Program-made: the position numbers and the translations under genes
NCBI RefSeq assembly: GCF_001423905.1
Contig: NZ_LMPQ01000001.1
Span: forward strand, 1,016,137 to 1,080,136
Direction of reading: 5' to 3'
Length of the DNA: 64,000 nt
Source of the DNA: Frigoribacterium sp. Leaf186
Lineage (GTDB): Bacteria; Actinomycetota; Actinomycetes; Actinomycetales; Microbacteriaceae
The notes under the pieces: model-generated
The model's database searches: none
Seen by the model: the letters and a program-made list of their open reading frames with translations, nothing else
What the model was told of the DNA's origin: nothing
In this document: positions 42,137 to 50,892 of the stretch, one piece after another
Position numbering within the stretch: position 1 is the first letter of the stretch
How the letters are laid out: every line of letters begins with the position of its first letter

Positions 42137-43159
42137 ATGCCGACCGCCGACCGCTCCCCCGTCGCCGCCCCCACACCCGCCCTGCCTCCCCTGGCCGAAC
42201 TGCTCGACGGGGCCCACGTCGTGCGCCTCCCCCTCCGCACACGGTTCCGAGGCCTCGACGAGCGCGAGGCCCTGCTGGTCGAGGGGCCGTCGGGCTGGAC
42301 CGAGTTCAGCCCGTTCGTCGAGTACGGTCCCGCCGAGGCCGCCGCCTGGCTCGCGGCCACGATCGACTTCGGCTGGGGCCGGCTGCCCCCGGTCGGCACC
42401 CGCCGGGTGGCCGTCAACGCGACCCTGCCCGCCGTCGCCGCCGAGCGGGTGCCCGAGGTGCTCTCGCGGTACCGGAGCTGCCGCACCGTGAAGGTCAAGG
42501 TGGCCGAGCGCGGTCAGACGCTCGCCGACGACGTCGCCCGTGTCGCCGCGGCGCGCGAGTGGGTCGGGCCCGAGGGCCGCGTGCGCGTCGACGCCAACGG
42601 CGGCTGGAGCGTCCGAGAGGCCGAGGAGGCGCTGGTCGGCCTGGCCCCGTTCGGCCTGGAGTACGCGGAACAGCCCTGCGCCACGGTGCCCGAGCTGGCG
42701 GAGCTGCGACGTCGCGTCGCCGGCCTCGGCATCCCGGTCGCCGCGGACGAGAGCGTCCGGAAGGCCGCCGACCCGCTGGCCGTCGCCCGCGCCGGCGCCG
42801 CCGACCTGCTCGTGATCAAGGCCCAGCCGCTCGGCGGCATCCCGGCCGCCCTCGCGATCGTCGCCGCGGCAGGACTGCCGGTGGTCGTCTCGAGCGCCAT
42901 CGACACGTCGGTGGGGCTCAGCATGGGCGCACACCTCGCCGCCGCCGTGCCCGACCTCCGCCACGACTGCGGCCTCGGCACAGCCGCGCTGCTCGGGGCC
43001 GACGTCACCCGCGAACCGCTGCTGCCGGTGGACGGTGCCGTCGAGGTGCGCAGGGTCGACGTCGACGTCGACCTGCTACGACGGCACGCCGTGGACGACG
43101 ACCGGCGCGAGGTGTGGCTGGGGCGGCTGAGCGCCTCCTACGCCGTCCTCGCCGGCTGA
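42137..43159 (+). CDS. menC: o-Succinylbenzoate synthase
   Basis: This 340-aa enolase-superfamily enzyme has the K-x-K acid/base pair in CRTVKVKVAERG near residue 120, metal ligands in VRVDANGGW (Asp), EYAEQPC (Glu) and PVAADESV (Asp), and the second Lys in LLVIKAQPLGG. It dehydrates SHCHC to o-succinylbenzoate. GACACT is 6 nt before the ATG at 42137. With menB, menE and menD nearby the pathway is complete except for menH, which is not visible here. Confidence 0.95.
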   Translation: MPTADRSPVAAPTPALPPLAELLDGAHVVRLPLRTRFRGLDEREALLVEGPSGWTEFSPFVEYGPAEAAAWLAATIDFGWGRLPPVGTRRVAVNATLPAVAAERVPEVLSRYRSCRTVKVKVAERGQTLADDVARVAAAREWVGPEGRVRVDANGGWSVREAEEALVGLAPFGLEYAEQPCATVPELAELRRRVAGLGIPVAADESVRKAADPLAVARAGAADLLVIKAQPLGGIPAALAIVAAAGLPVVVSSAIDTSVGLSMGAHLAAAVPDLRHDCGLGTAALLGADVTREPLLPVDGAVEVRRVDVDVDLLRRHAVDDDRREVWLGRLSASYAVLAG

Positions 43160-43231
43160 AGCCGGGTCGCGGGCCGAGGCCGGGTCGCAGGCTGTCGTTC
43201 GGTCAGAGCGCCAGTCCGGTGCGTCGGTCGA

Positions 43232-44242
43232 TCACAGCCCCGAGTAGGCGTGCAGACCCTTGAAGAAGACGTTGACGACCGAGAAGTTGAACATGACCGC
43301 GGCGAAGCCGATGATCGACAGCCACGACGACCGCGCGCCGCGCCAGCCGCGGGTCGCCCGAGCGTGGATGTACCCGGCGTAGAGCACCCAGATGATGAAG
43401 GTCCAGACCTCTTTGGTGTCCCAGCCCCAGTAACGACCCCAGGCCCGCTCGGCCCAGATGGCGCCGGCGATGAGGGTGAAGGTCCAGAGGACGAAGCCGA
43501 CCAGTGCGATGCGGTACGCGAGGTCTTCGAGGCGCTCGGCCCCGGGCAGGGTGTCCATGAAGCGCAGGCCGGCGAGCTTCGCCTGTTCGCGCTTCGTCTG
43601 GACGAGCTGGGCGGCCGACAGCCCGGCGGCGATGGCGAAGAACGCCGTGCCGAGGATGGCCACGAAGACGTGGATGACCAGCCACGCCGACTGCAGTGCC
43701 GGGGGCAGGGGCGAGACGGCCACGTAGTAGTTCACGGTGCCGATCGCCAGGAGCACGAGGTTGAGGCCCATGACGTAGGCGCCGAGGAACCTCAGGTTGA
43801 CCACGAACTGCACGGCCAGGTAGACCCCGACGATGATGGCCGTCCCGGTCAACGAGAACTCGAACATGTTGGCCCACGGCACCCGGCCGGCGGCGAGTCC
43901 GCGCAGGACGACCGAGGCGACGTGCACGACGAACCCGAGCAGCATCATGGCGATGGCGACGCGTTCGAAGCTCGAGGCCTTGGCCGGGGCACCCGTCACC
44001 GCGGCGGTCGACGGGCCAGAGCCGCCGGTCGGACGGTCGAGGACGACCGTGCTGCCCCCGGCGGCCGAACGCGAGACGGTCGCGGTGGCGACGGCCTCGG
44101 CCTTGGCGGCCCGGGCCGCGGCCTGCTGGGCGTCACCGGACCGCTTCGCCAGGTCGAGGGCGAAGGCCACGAACGAGATCGTGTAGATGGCCATCGCCGA
44201 GTACACGGCGACGAGCGAGTAGTAGGCGAGGTCGGCGGTCAC
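43232..44242 (-). CDS. ccsB: System II cytochrome c biogenesis protein CcsB/ResC
   Basis: This 336-aa protein has eight hydrophobic segments and the haem-handling WWD-type signature WGRYWGWDTKEVWTFIIW near residue 260. The C-terminal domain is CcsA-like. Together with ResB it carries haem across the membrane and attaches it to apocytochrome c. An Ala/Thr-rich loop with variable sequence lies at residues 40-90. The start GTG 44242 follows resB by 2 nt. It converges with menC. Confidence 0.95.
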   Translation of the reverse strand: MTADLAYYSLVAVYSAMAIYTISFVAFALDLAKRSGDAQQAAARAAKAEAVATATVSRSAAGGSTVVLDRPTGGSGPSTAAVTGAPAKASSFERVAIAMMLLGFVVHVASVVLRGLAAGRVPWANMFEFSLTGTAIIVGVYLAVQFVVNLRFLGAYVMGLNLVLLAIGTVNYYVAVSPLPPALQSAWLVIHVFVAILGTAFFAIAAGLSAAQLVQTKREQAKLAGLRFMDTLPGAERLEDLAYRIALVGFVLWTFTLIAGAIWAERAWGRYWGWDTKEVWTFIIWVLYAGYIHARATRGWRGARSSWLSIIGFAAVMFNFSVVNVFFKGLHAYSGL

Positions 44243-44244
44243 GA

Positions 44245-46074
44245 TCAGATCTTACGTCCGCGGTCGCCCGCACCGGGGCCGGGTTTCTCGACGTCGTGAC
44301 GGGCCGGGTCGTCCGCGACCTCGCGGGCGACGTCGGTCGGGACGCCGAGGCCGCCGAGGTGCGCCTTCGCGATCTCGCCGACCGCCCGGCCGAGGGTCGG
44401 GTCCTCGCCGCGGGCGAGGCCGGCGTACTCGAGTCGGACTCCCCCGTCGGTCTCGGTCGCCTTGACCCAGACCCGACGGCGGGGCACGAAGAGCGCCGTC
44501 AGCAGGCCCGCGAACGACAGCCCGGCGAAGAGCAGCACCCAGACCTGCGAGGGATCGTGGTGGATGTCGAACGAGGCGAAGCGCTTGACGCCGTCGAACG
44601 TGATGGTGCCCAGGCCGTCGGGGATCGTCGCGGTCTCGCCCGGCGTGAGCTGGATCGCTTTCTCCTGCGCGTCGTCGTCGGTGCCGGCCAGGGGGGTCAG
44701 CCCGTCGGTGGTCAGCGTGTAGACCGAGGTCGGCACGCCCTGGTCGAGGCCGAGGTCGCCCGAGTAGACGTTGAGGCTGAGCACGGGGTTCGTCGTGTCG
44801 GGGTCGTCGGACGACAGCGCGCCCGTGCCGAGGTCGACGGCCGAGGGGTAGAAGAACCCGATCATGCCGAGCTGCTCGGGCAGGGCGTCGGGCACCTTGA
44901 TGACGCCCAGCGACGTGAGGTTGGTGTCTTGCGGCAGGAAGGGCACGGTGTCGCGGAAAGCGACGTTGCCCTCGCCGTCGCGGACGGTCACGTCGACCGC
45001 GTAGCCGTTGCCCAGCAGGTAGACGTTCGAGCCGCCGATCGAGAGCGGCGAGTTGACCTTGATCTGCGTCTTCTCGGCGTCGCCGCCTCGCGCCGTGGCG
45101 GTGACGTCGGCCGTGAAGTCGGTGGCCATGCCGGCCGCACCGTCGGTGTCGGGCGCGTACCGGGTCGAGAACTTGTCGAGCGCGATCGAGAAGGGCGACA
45201 ACTGCGACTCGTCGAACCAGCGCCCCGGGTTGAACGAGTCGTACGAGCCGAGCACGTTCGAGAAGGTCTGGCCCTCGACGACGACGCGTTGGCCCGAGTA
45301 CCCGAAGCCGCCGCCGACGCCGACGGTGAGCAGCACGCCGACCAGAGCCGAGTGGAACACCAGGTTGCCGGTCTCGCGCAGGTACCCGCGCTCGGCGCTG
45401 ACCGAGTCGCCGAAGACCTGGGTGCGGTAGCCGGAGCGCCTCAGCTGCGCACGGGCCGCCTCGACGGCACGGGCGGCCGTGATCGAGGCGTCACCCGCGC
45501 TCGTCGCGCCTCGCGCGGTCTCGAGCGTGATCGACCGGTAGCCGGCCAGGCGCGACAGGCGCGCCGGGGTCTTCGGCGGACGCGCCCGCAGCGCCTCGAA
45601 GTGGTGCCGCGTGCGCGGGATGATGCAGCCGATCAGCGAGATGAACAGCAGCAGGTAGACGGCCGAGAACCACGGCGACGAGTAGGTGTCGAAGACCCCG
45701 AGCTTGTCGAGCACCGGGAACAGGTCGGGGTGGTCGGTGCGGTACTGCACGACGCCGTTGGGGTCGGAGGTGCGCTGGGGCACGAGCGACCCGGGGATGG
45801 CCGCGACGGCCAGCAGCATGAGCAGGAACAGCGCCGTCTTCATGCTGGTCAGCTGACGCCAGAAGAAGCGGAGGTAACCGACCGGGCCGAGTCGGGGCTG
45901 CGTGATGCCCGACCCCTCGTCCGATGCGGGCCGGACCGAGTCGATGTGGTCGCTCGGACGCAGCGGGTCGCCGCCGACGTCGGTCGTGTCGACGTCGCCC
46001 AGGTCGGCGTCGGTCGCGGTGGACGAGGAGGCGCGGGTCGCGTCGACCCCGTCGCGGTCAGACGATCGTGCCAT
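44245..46074 (-). CDS. resB: System II cytochrome c biogenesis protein ResB
   Basis: This 609-aa protein begins with an acidic disordered stretch of about 65 residues, then LRFFWRQLTSMKTALFLLMLL, the typical ResB first helix and W-R-x-L-T motif. A large extracytoplasmic region and a last helix DPSQVWVLLFAGLSFAGLLTALF complete it. It works with CcsB in haem delivery. The ATG at 46074 lies 17 nt inside ccdA, so translation is coupled. The dispersed 10-mer sits in the acidic tail. Confidence 0.94.
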   Translation of the reverse strand: MARSSDRDGVDATRASSSTATDADLGDVDTTDVGGDPLRPSDHIDSVRPASDEGSGITQPRLGPVGYLRFFWRQLTSMKTALFLLMLLAVAAIPGSLVPQRTSDPNGVVQYRTDHPDLFPVLDKLGVFDTYSSPWFSAVYLLLFISLIGCIIPRTRHHFEALRARPPKTPARLSRLAGYRSITLETARGATSAGDASITAARAVEAARAQLRRSGYRTQVFGDSVSAERGYLRETGNLVFHSALVGVLLTVGVGGGFGYSGQRVVVEGQTFSNVLGSYDSFNPGRWFDESQLSPFSIALDKFSTRYAPDTDGAAGMATDFTADVTATARGGDAEKTQIKVNSPLSIGGSNVYLLGNGYAVDVTVRDGEGNVAFRDTVPFLPQDTNLTSLGVIKVPDALPEQLGMIGFFYPSAVDLGTGALSSDDPDTTNPVLSLNVYSGDLGLDQGVPTSVYTLTTDGLTPLAGTDDDAQEKAIQLTPGETATIPDGLGTITFDGVKRFASFDIHHDPSQVWVLLFAGLSFAGLLTALFVPRRRVWVKATETDGGVRLEYAGLARGEDPTLGRAVGEIAKAHLGGLGVPTDVAREVADDPARHDVEKPGPGAGDRGRKI

Positions 46075-46822
46075 AGCTCGCGATCACCGCCCCGACGTGC
46101 GACATGAGGCTGGACCAGAGGCCCGTGACCATGAGCAGACCGATGAGCACGAGCAGTGACCCTCCGACGATGTTGACGACGCGGATGTGCCGCTTGACGA
46201 ACGAGATGGAACGTGAGGCCCAGCCGAAGCCGAGCGCGACGAGCAGGAACGGCACCCCGAGGCCGATGCAGTAGAACGCACCCAGCAGGACGCCCTGCCA
46301 CGCCGAACCCGAGCCGAGCGCCAGCACCTGCACGGCCGCGAGGGTCGGGCCGATGCACGGCGTCCAGCCGATGCCGAAGACGATGCCGAGCAGCGGCGCC
46401 CCGGCCAGGCCCGTCTTCGGCAGGAAGCCCGGCTTGAGGGTTCGCTGCAGGAACGTGAACTGCCCGATGAAGACGAGGCCGAGCAGGATCACCACGACGC
46501 CCATGACCCGCGTGACGACCTCGCGCCACTGGATCAGCCAGAACCCCGCCGAGGCGAAGGCGAGCGACGTGCCCACGAAGACGACCGAGAAGCCGAGGAT
46601 GAACAGGACGACCCCGAGCACCAGACGTCGACGGTCCCGCCGCTTGGCGCCGATCTCGGTCGCCCCCGTCGTCAGGCCGCCGACGTAGCCGAGGTAACCG
46701 GGCACGAGCGGCAGCACGCAGGGCGACAGGAACGAGATGAGGCCCGCCAACAGGGCGACGGGCAGGCCGACCGCGAGCTGTCCGCCCACGACCGCGTCGA
46801 AGAAGGGATTGCCCTGGTACAC
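46058..46822 (-). CDS. ccdA: Cytochrome c biogenesis protein CcdA
   Basis: This 254-aa protein has six helices and the redox motif region LISFLSPCVLPLVPGYLGYVGG (C near residue 35) plus FGIGWTPCIGPTLAAV (C near 155), the pair of Cys used to shuttle electrons. It passes reducing equivalents from cytosolic thioredoxin to TlpA-like proteins. Start GTG 46822 directly follows the tlpA stop codon. Order tlpA-ccdA-resB-ccsB matches the usual operon. Confidence 0.95.
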   Translation of the reverse strand: MYQGNPFFDAVVGGQLAVGLPVALLAGLISFLSPCVLPLVPGYLGYVGGLTTGATEIGAKRRDRRRLVLGVVLFILGFSVVFVGTSLAFASAGFWLIQWREVVTRVMGVVVILLGLVFIGQFTFLQRTLKPGFLPKTGLAGAPLLGIVFGIGWTPCIGPTLAAVQVLALGSGSAWQGVLLGAFYCIGLGVPFLLVALGFGWASRSISFVKRHIRVVNIVGGSLLVLIGLLMVTGLWSSLMSHVGAVIASYGTIV

Positions 46823-47449
46823 CTAGGACGTCTCGGCGAGGGTGTCGGAGATCAGGGTGTCGAGGATGCCCGGGCCGTCGAGACCGCCGAGGATGCGGGC
46901 CGCGATGCGCCCCTGCTCGTCGAGGACGATCGTCGTCGGCACGGCGTTGGGCGCGATGGTGCCGGCCAGCGCCAGCTGCACGGCACCGTCGTTGGCGTCG
47001 ACGACGGACGGGTAGGTGACGTCGAAGGTGCGGGCGAAGGCGAGGGAGGTGTCGGCCTGGTCGCGGACGTTGACGCCGAGGAACTCCACGCCCTTGCCGG
47101 CGTAGGCCTGGTTGAGCTTCTCGAGCTCGGGTGCCTCGAGGCGGCAGGGCGGGCACGCGGCGTACCAGAAGTTGAGGACGACGACCTCGCCGTCGTGGTC
47201 GGACCGCGACACGGTCTCGCCGGCGTCGGTCTCGGCGGTGAACTCGACCGGGTCGGTGCGGTCTTCGGGGGCGATCTCGGTGACGGTGCCGTTGCCCGAG
47301 ATGTAGTTCTCGGTCGTGCCGTTGCCGTACTGCTGCGCGAGGTCGTCGGCCGTGCTCGAGCACCCCGTGGCCACGAGGGCGACGACGGCGGCCAGGGCCA
47401 GGCCGCGGACGACGGATCGGGCTCGGATCGGGCGGATGGTCTGGCTCAC
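46823..47449 (-). CDS. TlpA/ResA-like thioredoxin lipoprotein
   Basis: This 208-aa protein has a lipobox (VVALVATGCSSTADD; Cys near residue 27) and a thioredoxin fold with the active site NFWYAACPPCRLEAPEL. It reduces apocytochrome c disulfides before haem attachment, receiving electrons from CcdA. The GTG at 47449 overlaps the histidine-phosphatase stop by 2-3 nt. A missing or altered cis-proline is not evident (AVPTTIVLD present). Confidence 0.93.
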   Translation of the reverse strand: MSQTIRPIRARSVVRGLALAAVVALVATGCSSTADDLAQQYGNGTTENYISGNGTVTEIAPEDRTDPVEFTAETDAGETVSRSDHDGEVVVLNFWYAACPPCRLEAPELEKLNQAYAGKGVEFLGVNVRDQADTSLAFARTFDVTYPSVVDANDGAVQLALAGTIAPNAVPTTIVLDEQGRIAARILGGLDGPGILDTLISDTLAETS

Positions 47450-48093
47450 ACTGCTCCCAGGTCGACGGCGGACTGGTTCAAGTGTGCAGCGGGTTCCTGG
47501 TAGCCGACCTCGACGAAGCCCCCCTCGCGGCGCTCGAGCGTGGTGATGCTCGACAGCGTGCACCGGCGGCGGCGCGGGTCGTGGAACAGCCGCGCGCCGG
47601 TGACGCTGCGGTGGACCATCCAGATCGGCAGCTGGTGGCTGACGAGGACGACGTCGCCGTCGTCGACGCTCGACCAGGCCTCGTCGACGGCCGACAGCAT
47701 GCGGGCGGCGATGCTGACGTAGGCCTCGCCCCAACTGGGCTTCAGCGGGTTGACGATCCACGGCCACTCGGCGGGCACCTTGAGCTGCTTGGCGACGCTG
47801 AAGTCCGACCGGCGCCCCTCGTACTTGTTCGTCGGCTCGATCAGGCGCTCGTCGACCTGGGTCTCGAGGCCGAACGCCGACGCCCACGGTGCCGCGCTCT
47901 CGCGGGTGCGTTGCAGCGGAGAGGCGAAGAGGGCCCGGACGGGGACGCCCTGCTCACGGAAGGCCTCGGCCGACGCCGCCGCCATGCGGTGGCCGAGGTC
48001 GCTGAGCCCGAACCCGTCGAGGCGGCCGTAGAGCACGTGCTCGGGGTTCTGCACCTCACCGTGCCGGACGAGGTGGATCTGCTGCGCGGGCAT
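47446..48093 (-). CDS. Histidine phosphatase family protein
   Basis: This 215-aa protein opens with IHLVRHGEVQNP, the RHG phosphohistidine motif, and has the second histidine in VVLVSHQLPIWMVHR. ASPLQRTRESAAPW near residue 60 is typical of phosphoglycerate mutase-like phosphatases. It is regularly placed before the ccd/res genes in actinobacteria, but its substrate is unknown. TAGACT is 7 nt before the ATG at 48093, likely the promoter for the whole operon down to ccsB. Confidence 0.9.
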   Translation of the reverse strand: MPAQQIHLVRHGEVQNPEHVLYGRLDGFGLSDLGHRMAAASAEAFREQGVPVRALFASPLQRTRESAAPWASAFGLETQVDERLIEPTNKYEGRRSDFSVAKQLKVPAEWPWIVNPLKPSWGEAYVSIAARMLSAVDEAWSSVDDGDVVLVSHQLPIWMVHRSVTGARLFHDPRRRRCTLSSITTLERREGGFVEVGYQEPAAHLNQSAVDLGAV

Positions 48094-48211
48094 GCAGACG
48101 AGTCTAGGTCGGGGCCGCCTCCACACCTCCCACACGGAAACCGCCAAGCTCGGCGGCGCCCTGCACGACCCCGCGCGGGGCGGTGGGGCGGTGACTGTAA
48201 ACTCGGGCCTC

Positions 48212-49546
48212 GTGATCGAACGCACCCTCATCAAAGACCTGTCCGCGTCGCCCGACGGACCCGTGACCGTGACCGGCTGGGTCGAGACGGTGCGTGACCA
48301 GAAGAAGGTGCAGTTCGTCGTCCTGCGCGACGAGACCGGCGCGCTGCAGCTGGTCCGCCCCCGCACCGCCGCCGACGTGCTCGAGGCGGCCGGCGAGACC
48401 GACGACGTCGCCGACGCCATCTCGTCCCTCTCGCAGGGCAGCTTCGTCACGGTCACGGGCGAGCTCAAGCACGACGAGCGCGTCAAGCTCGGGGGCATCG
48501 AGGTCAAGGTCGAGACCCTGGTCATCGACTCGCTGGCCGACCCCGAGACCCCGATCGCCGCCGACAGCGGCATCGACAAGCGCCTGGACTACCGCTTCCT
48601 CGACCTGCGCGTGCCGCGCAACTCGCTGATATTCCGCGTGCAGACCACGTTCGAGCACGCCCTGCGCACCTGGTGGATCGAGCGCGACTTCGTCGAGATC
48701 CACACCCCCAAGCTGATGGCGACGGCGAGCGAGTCGAACGCCGAGCTGTTCAAGGTCGACTACTTCGAGGGCGCCGCCTACCTCGCGCAGAGCCCGCAGT
48801 TCTTCAAGCAGATGGCCCAGACGGCCGGCTTCGGCAAGATCTTCGAGATCGCGCCGGTGTTCCGGGCCGACCCGTCGTTCACCTCGCGTCACGCCACCGA
48901 GTTCACGAGCGTCGACGCCGAGATCAGCTACGTCGACAGCCACGAGGACGTCATGCGCATGCACGAAGAGCTGCTGGTGGCGGCCTTCTCTGCCGTGAAG
49001 GAGAAGCACGGCGACGAGATCCAGGCGCTCTTCGACGTCGAGGTGACCGTCCCGTCGACGCCCTTCCCGCGCATCCCGCTGGCCGAGGCCAAGCGCATCG
49101 TCGCCGAGCGCGGCTACGAGGTGCCCCGCGCCGACGCCGACATGGACCCCGAGGGCGAGCGTCGCATCTCGGAGTACGTGCGCGAGGAGTTCGGCCACGA
49201 GTTCGTCTTCTTGACCGACTACGACATCTCGATCCGGCCCTTCTACCACATGCGTCACGACGACGACCCGCAGCTGACGAAGAGCTACGACCTGATCTTC
49301 AACGGCACCGAGATCTCGACCGGCGCCCAGCGCGAGCACCGCATCGACGTGCTCGAGCAGCAGATCCGTGAGAAGGGCCTCAAGCCCGAAGAGCTCGGGG
49401 GCTACCTCGACTTCTTCCGCTACGGCGCCCCGTCGCACGGTGGCTTCGGCATGGGCCTCGCCCGGGTGCTGATGCTCATGCTGCACCAGGCGAACCTGCG
49501 CGAAGTGACCTTCCTCTTCCGCGGCCCCACGCGCCTCCAGCCGTAG
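48212..49546 (+). CDS. aspS: Aspartate--tRNA ligase, archaeal/non-discriminating type
   Basis: This 444-aa class II synthetase lacks the bacterial GAD insertion domain (bacterial AspRS is about 590 aa). It begins with an OB-fold (VTVTGWVETVRDQKKVQFVV), then FRVQTTFEHALRTWW (motif 1), EIAPVFRADPSFTSRHATEF (motif 2) and GGFGMGLARVLMLMLH (motif 3). Archaeal-type AspRS often charges both tRNA-Asp and tRNA-Asn, which then needs GatCAB (family knowledge). GTG 48212 is 8 nt after TAAACT. A strong terminator follows. Confidence 0.94.
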   Translation: MIERTLIKDLSASPDGPVTVTGWVETVRDQKKVQFVVLRDETGALQLVRPRTAADVLEAAGETDDVADAISSLSQGSFVTVTGELKHDERVKLGGIEVKVETLVIDSLADPETPIAADSGIDKRLDYRFLDLRVPRNSLIFRVQTTFEHALRTWWIERDFVEIHTPKLMATASESNAELFKVDYFEGAAYLAQSPQFFKQMAQTAGFGKIFEIAPVFRADPSFTSRHATEFTSVDAEISYVDSHEDVMRMHEELLVAAFSAVKEKHGDEIQALFDVEVTVPSTPFPRIPLAEAKRIVAERGYEVPRADADMDPEGERRISEYVREEFGHEFVFLTDYDISIRPFYHMRHDDDPQLTKSYDLIFNGTEISTGAQREHRIDVLEQQIREKGLKPEELGGYLDFFRYGAPSHGGFGMGLARVLMLMLHQANLREVTFLFRGPTRLQP

Positions 49547-49569
49547 GCGCGCCGCACGAATCGGTTGAT

Positions 49570-49603
49570 GGGCGGTCCGGTCTCGAATGAGACCGGACCG
49601 CCC
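49570..49603. terminator. Strong terminator shared by aspS and the convergent cassette
   Basis: A perfect 15-bp stem (49570-49584 with 49589-49603) closes a GAAT tetraloop, followed on the plus strand by CCCTTTC. It is 23 nt past the aspS stop and just beyond the stop of the minus-strand membrane protein gene. Confidence 0.92.
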
Positions 49604-49611
49604 CCCTTTCG

Positions 49612-50040
49612 TCAGCCCTGCTTTGTGCGGTGAATGGGACCGACGGCGACGGCCCTCGAACAAGCGACAAGGGCGAAGAGACCCAGCACCATTAGAGCCG
49701 CGATGGTCGGCACGGGCGACGACGTCCGTTCGCTCAAGGAGACGGCTGTGATCGTGACGAGAAGGCCCAGACCGAAAACGACCGCCGCCGGGACTTCCTT
49801 CGCTCGCGTCCGCCACCACCCGCTGCCACTGGCGACTACTCGCGGCAAGCCGCCGACCAGCACCAAGAACACGAGTAGCACCACCGTTTGATCGAACCGC
49901 CCCAGCACGCCCGTGGCGTGCAACTCAAGCCCCCCGGCCATCATGACGATGGCGAGCAACAGCCCTCCACGAGTCGGAGGGGCATAGCTAACTGTCACTG
50001 ACCGACGAGGAACAACACGGTCAGTTCCTCGTTGATTCAT
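49612..50040 (-). CDS. Four-TM membrane protein of unknown function (partner of secreted protein)
   Basis: This 142-aa protein has four hydrophobic segments: LLLAIVMMAGGLELHATG (about 30-48), TVVLLVFLVLVGGLPRVVA (54-72), VPAAVVFGLGLLVTITAVSL (86-105) and IAALMVLGLFALVACSRAVA (113-132). I do not recognise it. Its ATG at 50040 overlaps the stop of the upstream secreted-protein gene (ATGA), so the two are translationally coupled. Base composition is clearly less G+C-rich than flanking genes. A transporter or immunity-like role for the secreted partner is conceivable but only a guess. Confidence 0.72.
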   Translation of the reverse strand: MNQRGTDRVVPRRSVTVSYAPPTRGGLLLAIVMMAGGLELHATGVLGRFDQTVVLLVFLVLVGGLPRVVASGSGWWRTRAKEVPAAVVFGLGLLVTITAVSLSERTSSPVPTIAALMVLGLFALVACSRAVAVGPIHRTKQG

Positions 50041-50804
50041 TGTCGGCAATTCTCGATGACGGGCCAAGTGACCAGGCTTGGCAACGTCGTGCGCCTGATA
50101 CCCACGCACCGCCCCTGGGCCACCGCCGAATTCGCCGTCTGCACCATCGCCGCCGTCGCGATTCCGCAGGCCCATCCGACAGGCCCACACGCTGCGGCGA
50201 TCAGTGCTGCCACAAGACCTGAATTGGTCAGCTGCCGCGTCTCGTTACGGCTGTACATCACGGTACAGAACTGAAAATTGCACTCGAGTCGCGCCATGAT
50301 CGTCACGGGGAACGTCGTTGGCACATCGTCCAAGCGCTGCCGGACAGTGTTGCCGACTATCTCGTAAGACGAACGAAGATCCTGTCCCTCCGCGTCGATG
50401 GCCACGGGTGGCGCGAGCGAGTTGATGGCAGATCCGTTGTCGTCCAAGATCCGCACGCCTCCCCGTTCGTCGAGTTCGAGACGAGCCGGACGCCCGTCGA
50501 TCAGGACCTCGAAACCAAAGTCGACTAGCTCTCGCTCGCTCAGAACACGGATGTACTGCCCGTCCGCGCCTGCCTCCGCGTTGCTCCCACCTTGACGCGT
50601 TCGGGGCGAAGACGACAACCCTCGCGGGTTTCCGCCCGACACGAAAGAAACCACGTGCCCCTCGCTCTCAACGGACATGACGGCCTCCGCGTCGTCGGGC
50701 TGATCAGCAGCAAATGCCCCACTCCCTGTTCCGGCGATCAACATCATCACCAGCATGAGCACTACAGCAATCGACGGCCAGGTCGTGCTGTTCTTCCAGA
50801 TCAT
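50037..50804 (-). CDS. Secreted six-cysteine protein of unknown function
   Basis: This 255-aa protein has a signal peptide (hydrophobic SIAVVLMLVMMLIAG, predicted cut AFA/AD near 32). A disordered stretch follows, then a beta-rich middle (VLIDGRPARLELDERGGVRI) and a PTTFPVTI segment near 162. The C-terminal region is rich in alanine and has six cysteines (175, 180, 206, 213, 233, 253), including LVAALIAAACGPVGWACGIA. Similar PVT...C...AAACG...GKC-type C-terminal regions occur in unnamed actinobacterial secreted proteins (recollection, unverified). ATG 50804 follows GGAAGAG by 5 nt. Function unknown. Confidence 0.75.
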   Translation of the reverse strand: MIWKNSTTWPSIAVVLMLVMMLIAGTGSGAFAADQPDDAEAVMSVESEGHVVSFVSGGNPRGLSSSPRTRQGGSNAEAGADGQYIRVLSERELVDFGFEVLIDGRPARLELDERGGVRILDDNGSAINSLAPPVAIDAEGQDLRSSYEIVGNTVRQRLDDVPTTFPVTIMARLECNFQFCTVMYSRNETRQLTNSGLVAALIAAACGPVGWACGIATAAMVQTANSAVAQGRCVGIRRTTLPSLVTWPVIENCRQ

Positions 50805-50892
50805 GTTCTCTTCCAATCTGTGCATCTTTGCACTCAGAAAGAGCGTGCCATCTGACACGGTTAATTGGAAGAAGAAATATTGGGCGTGTGAA

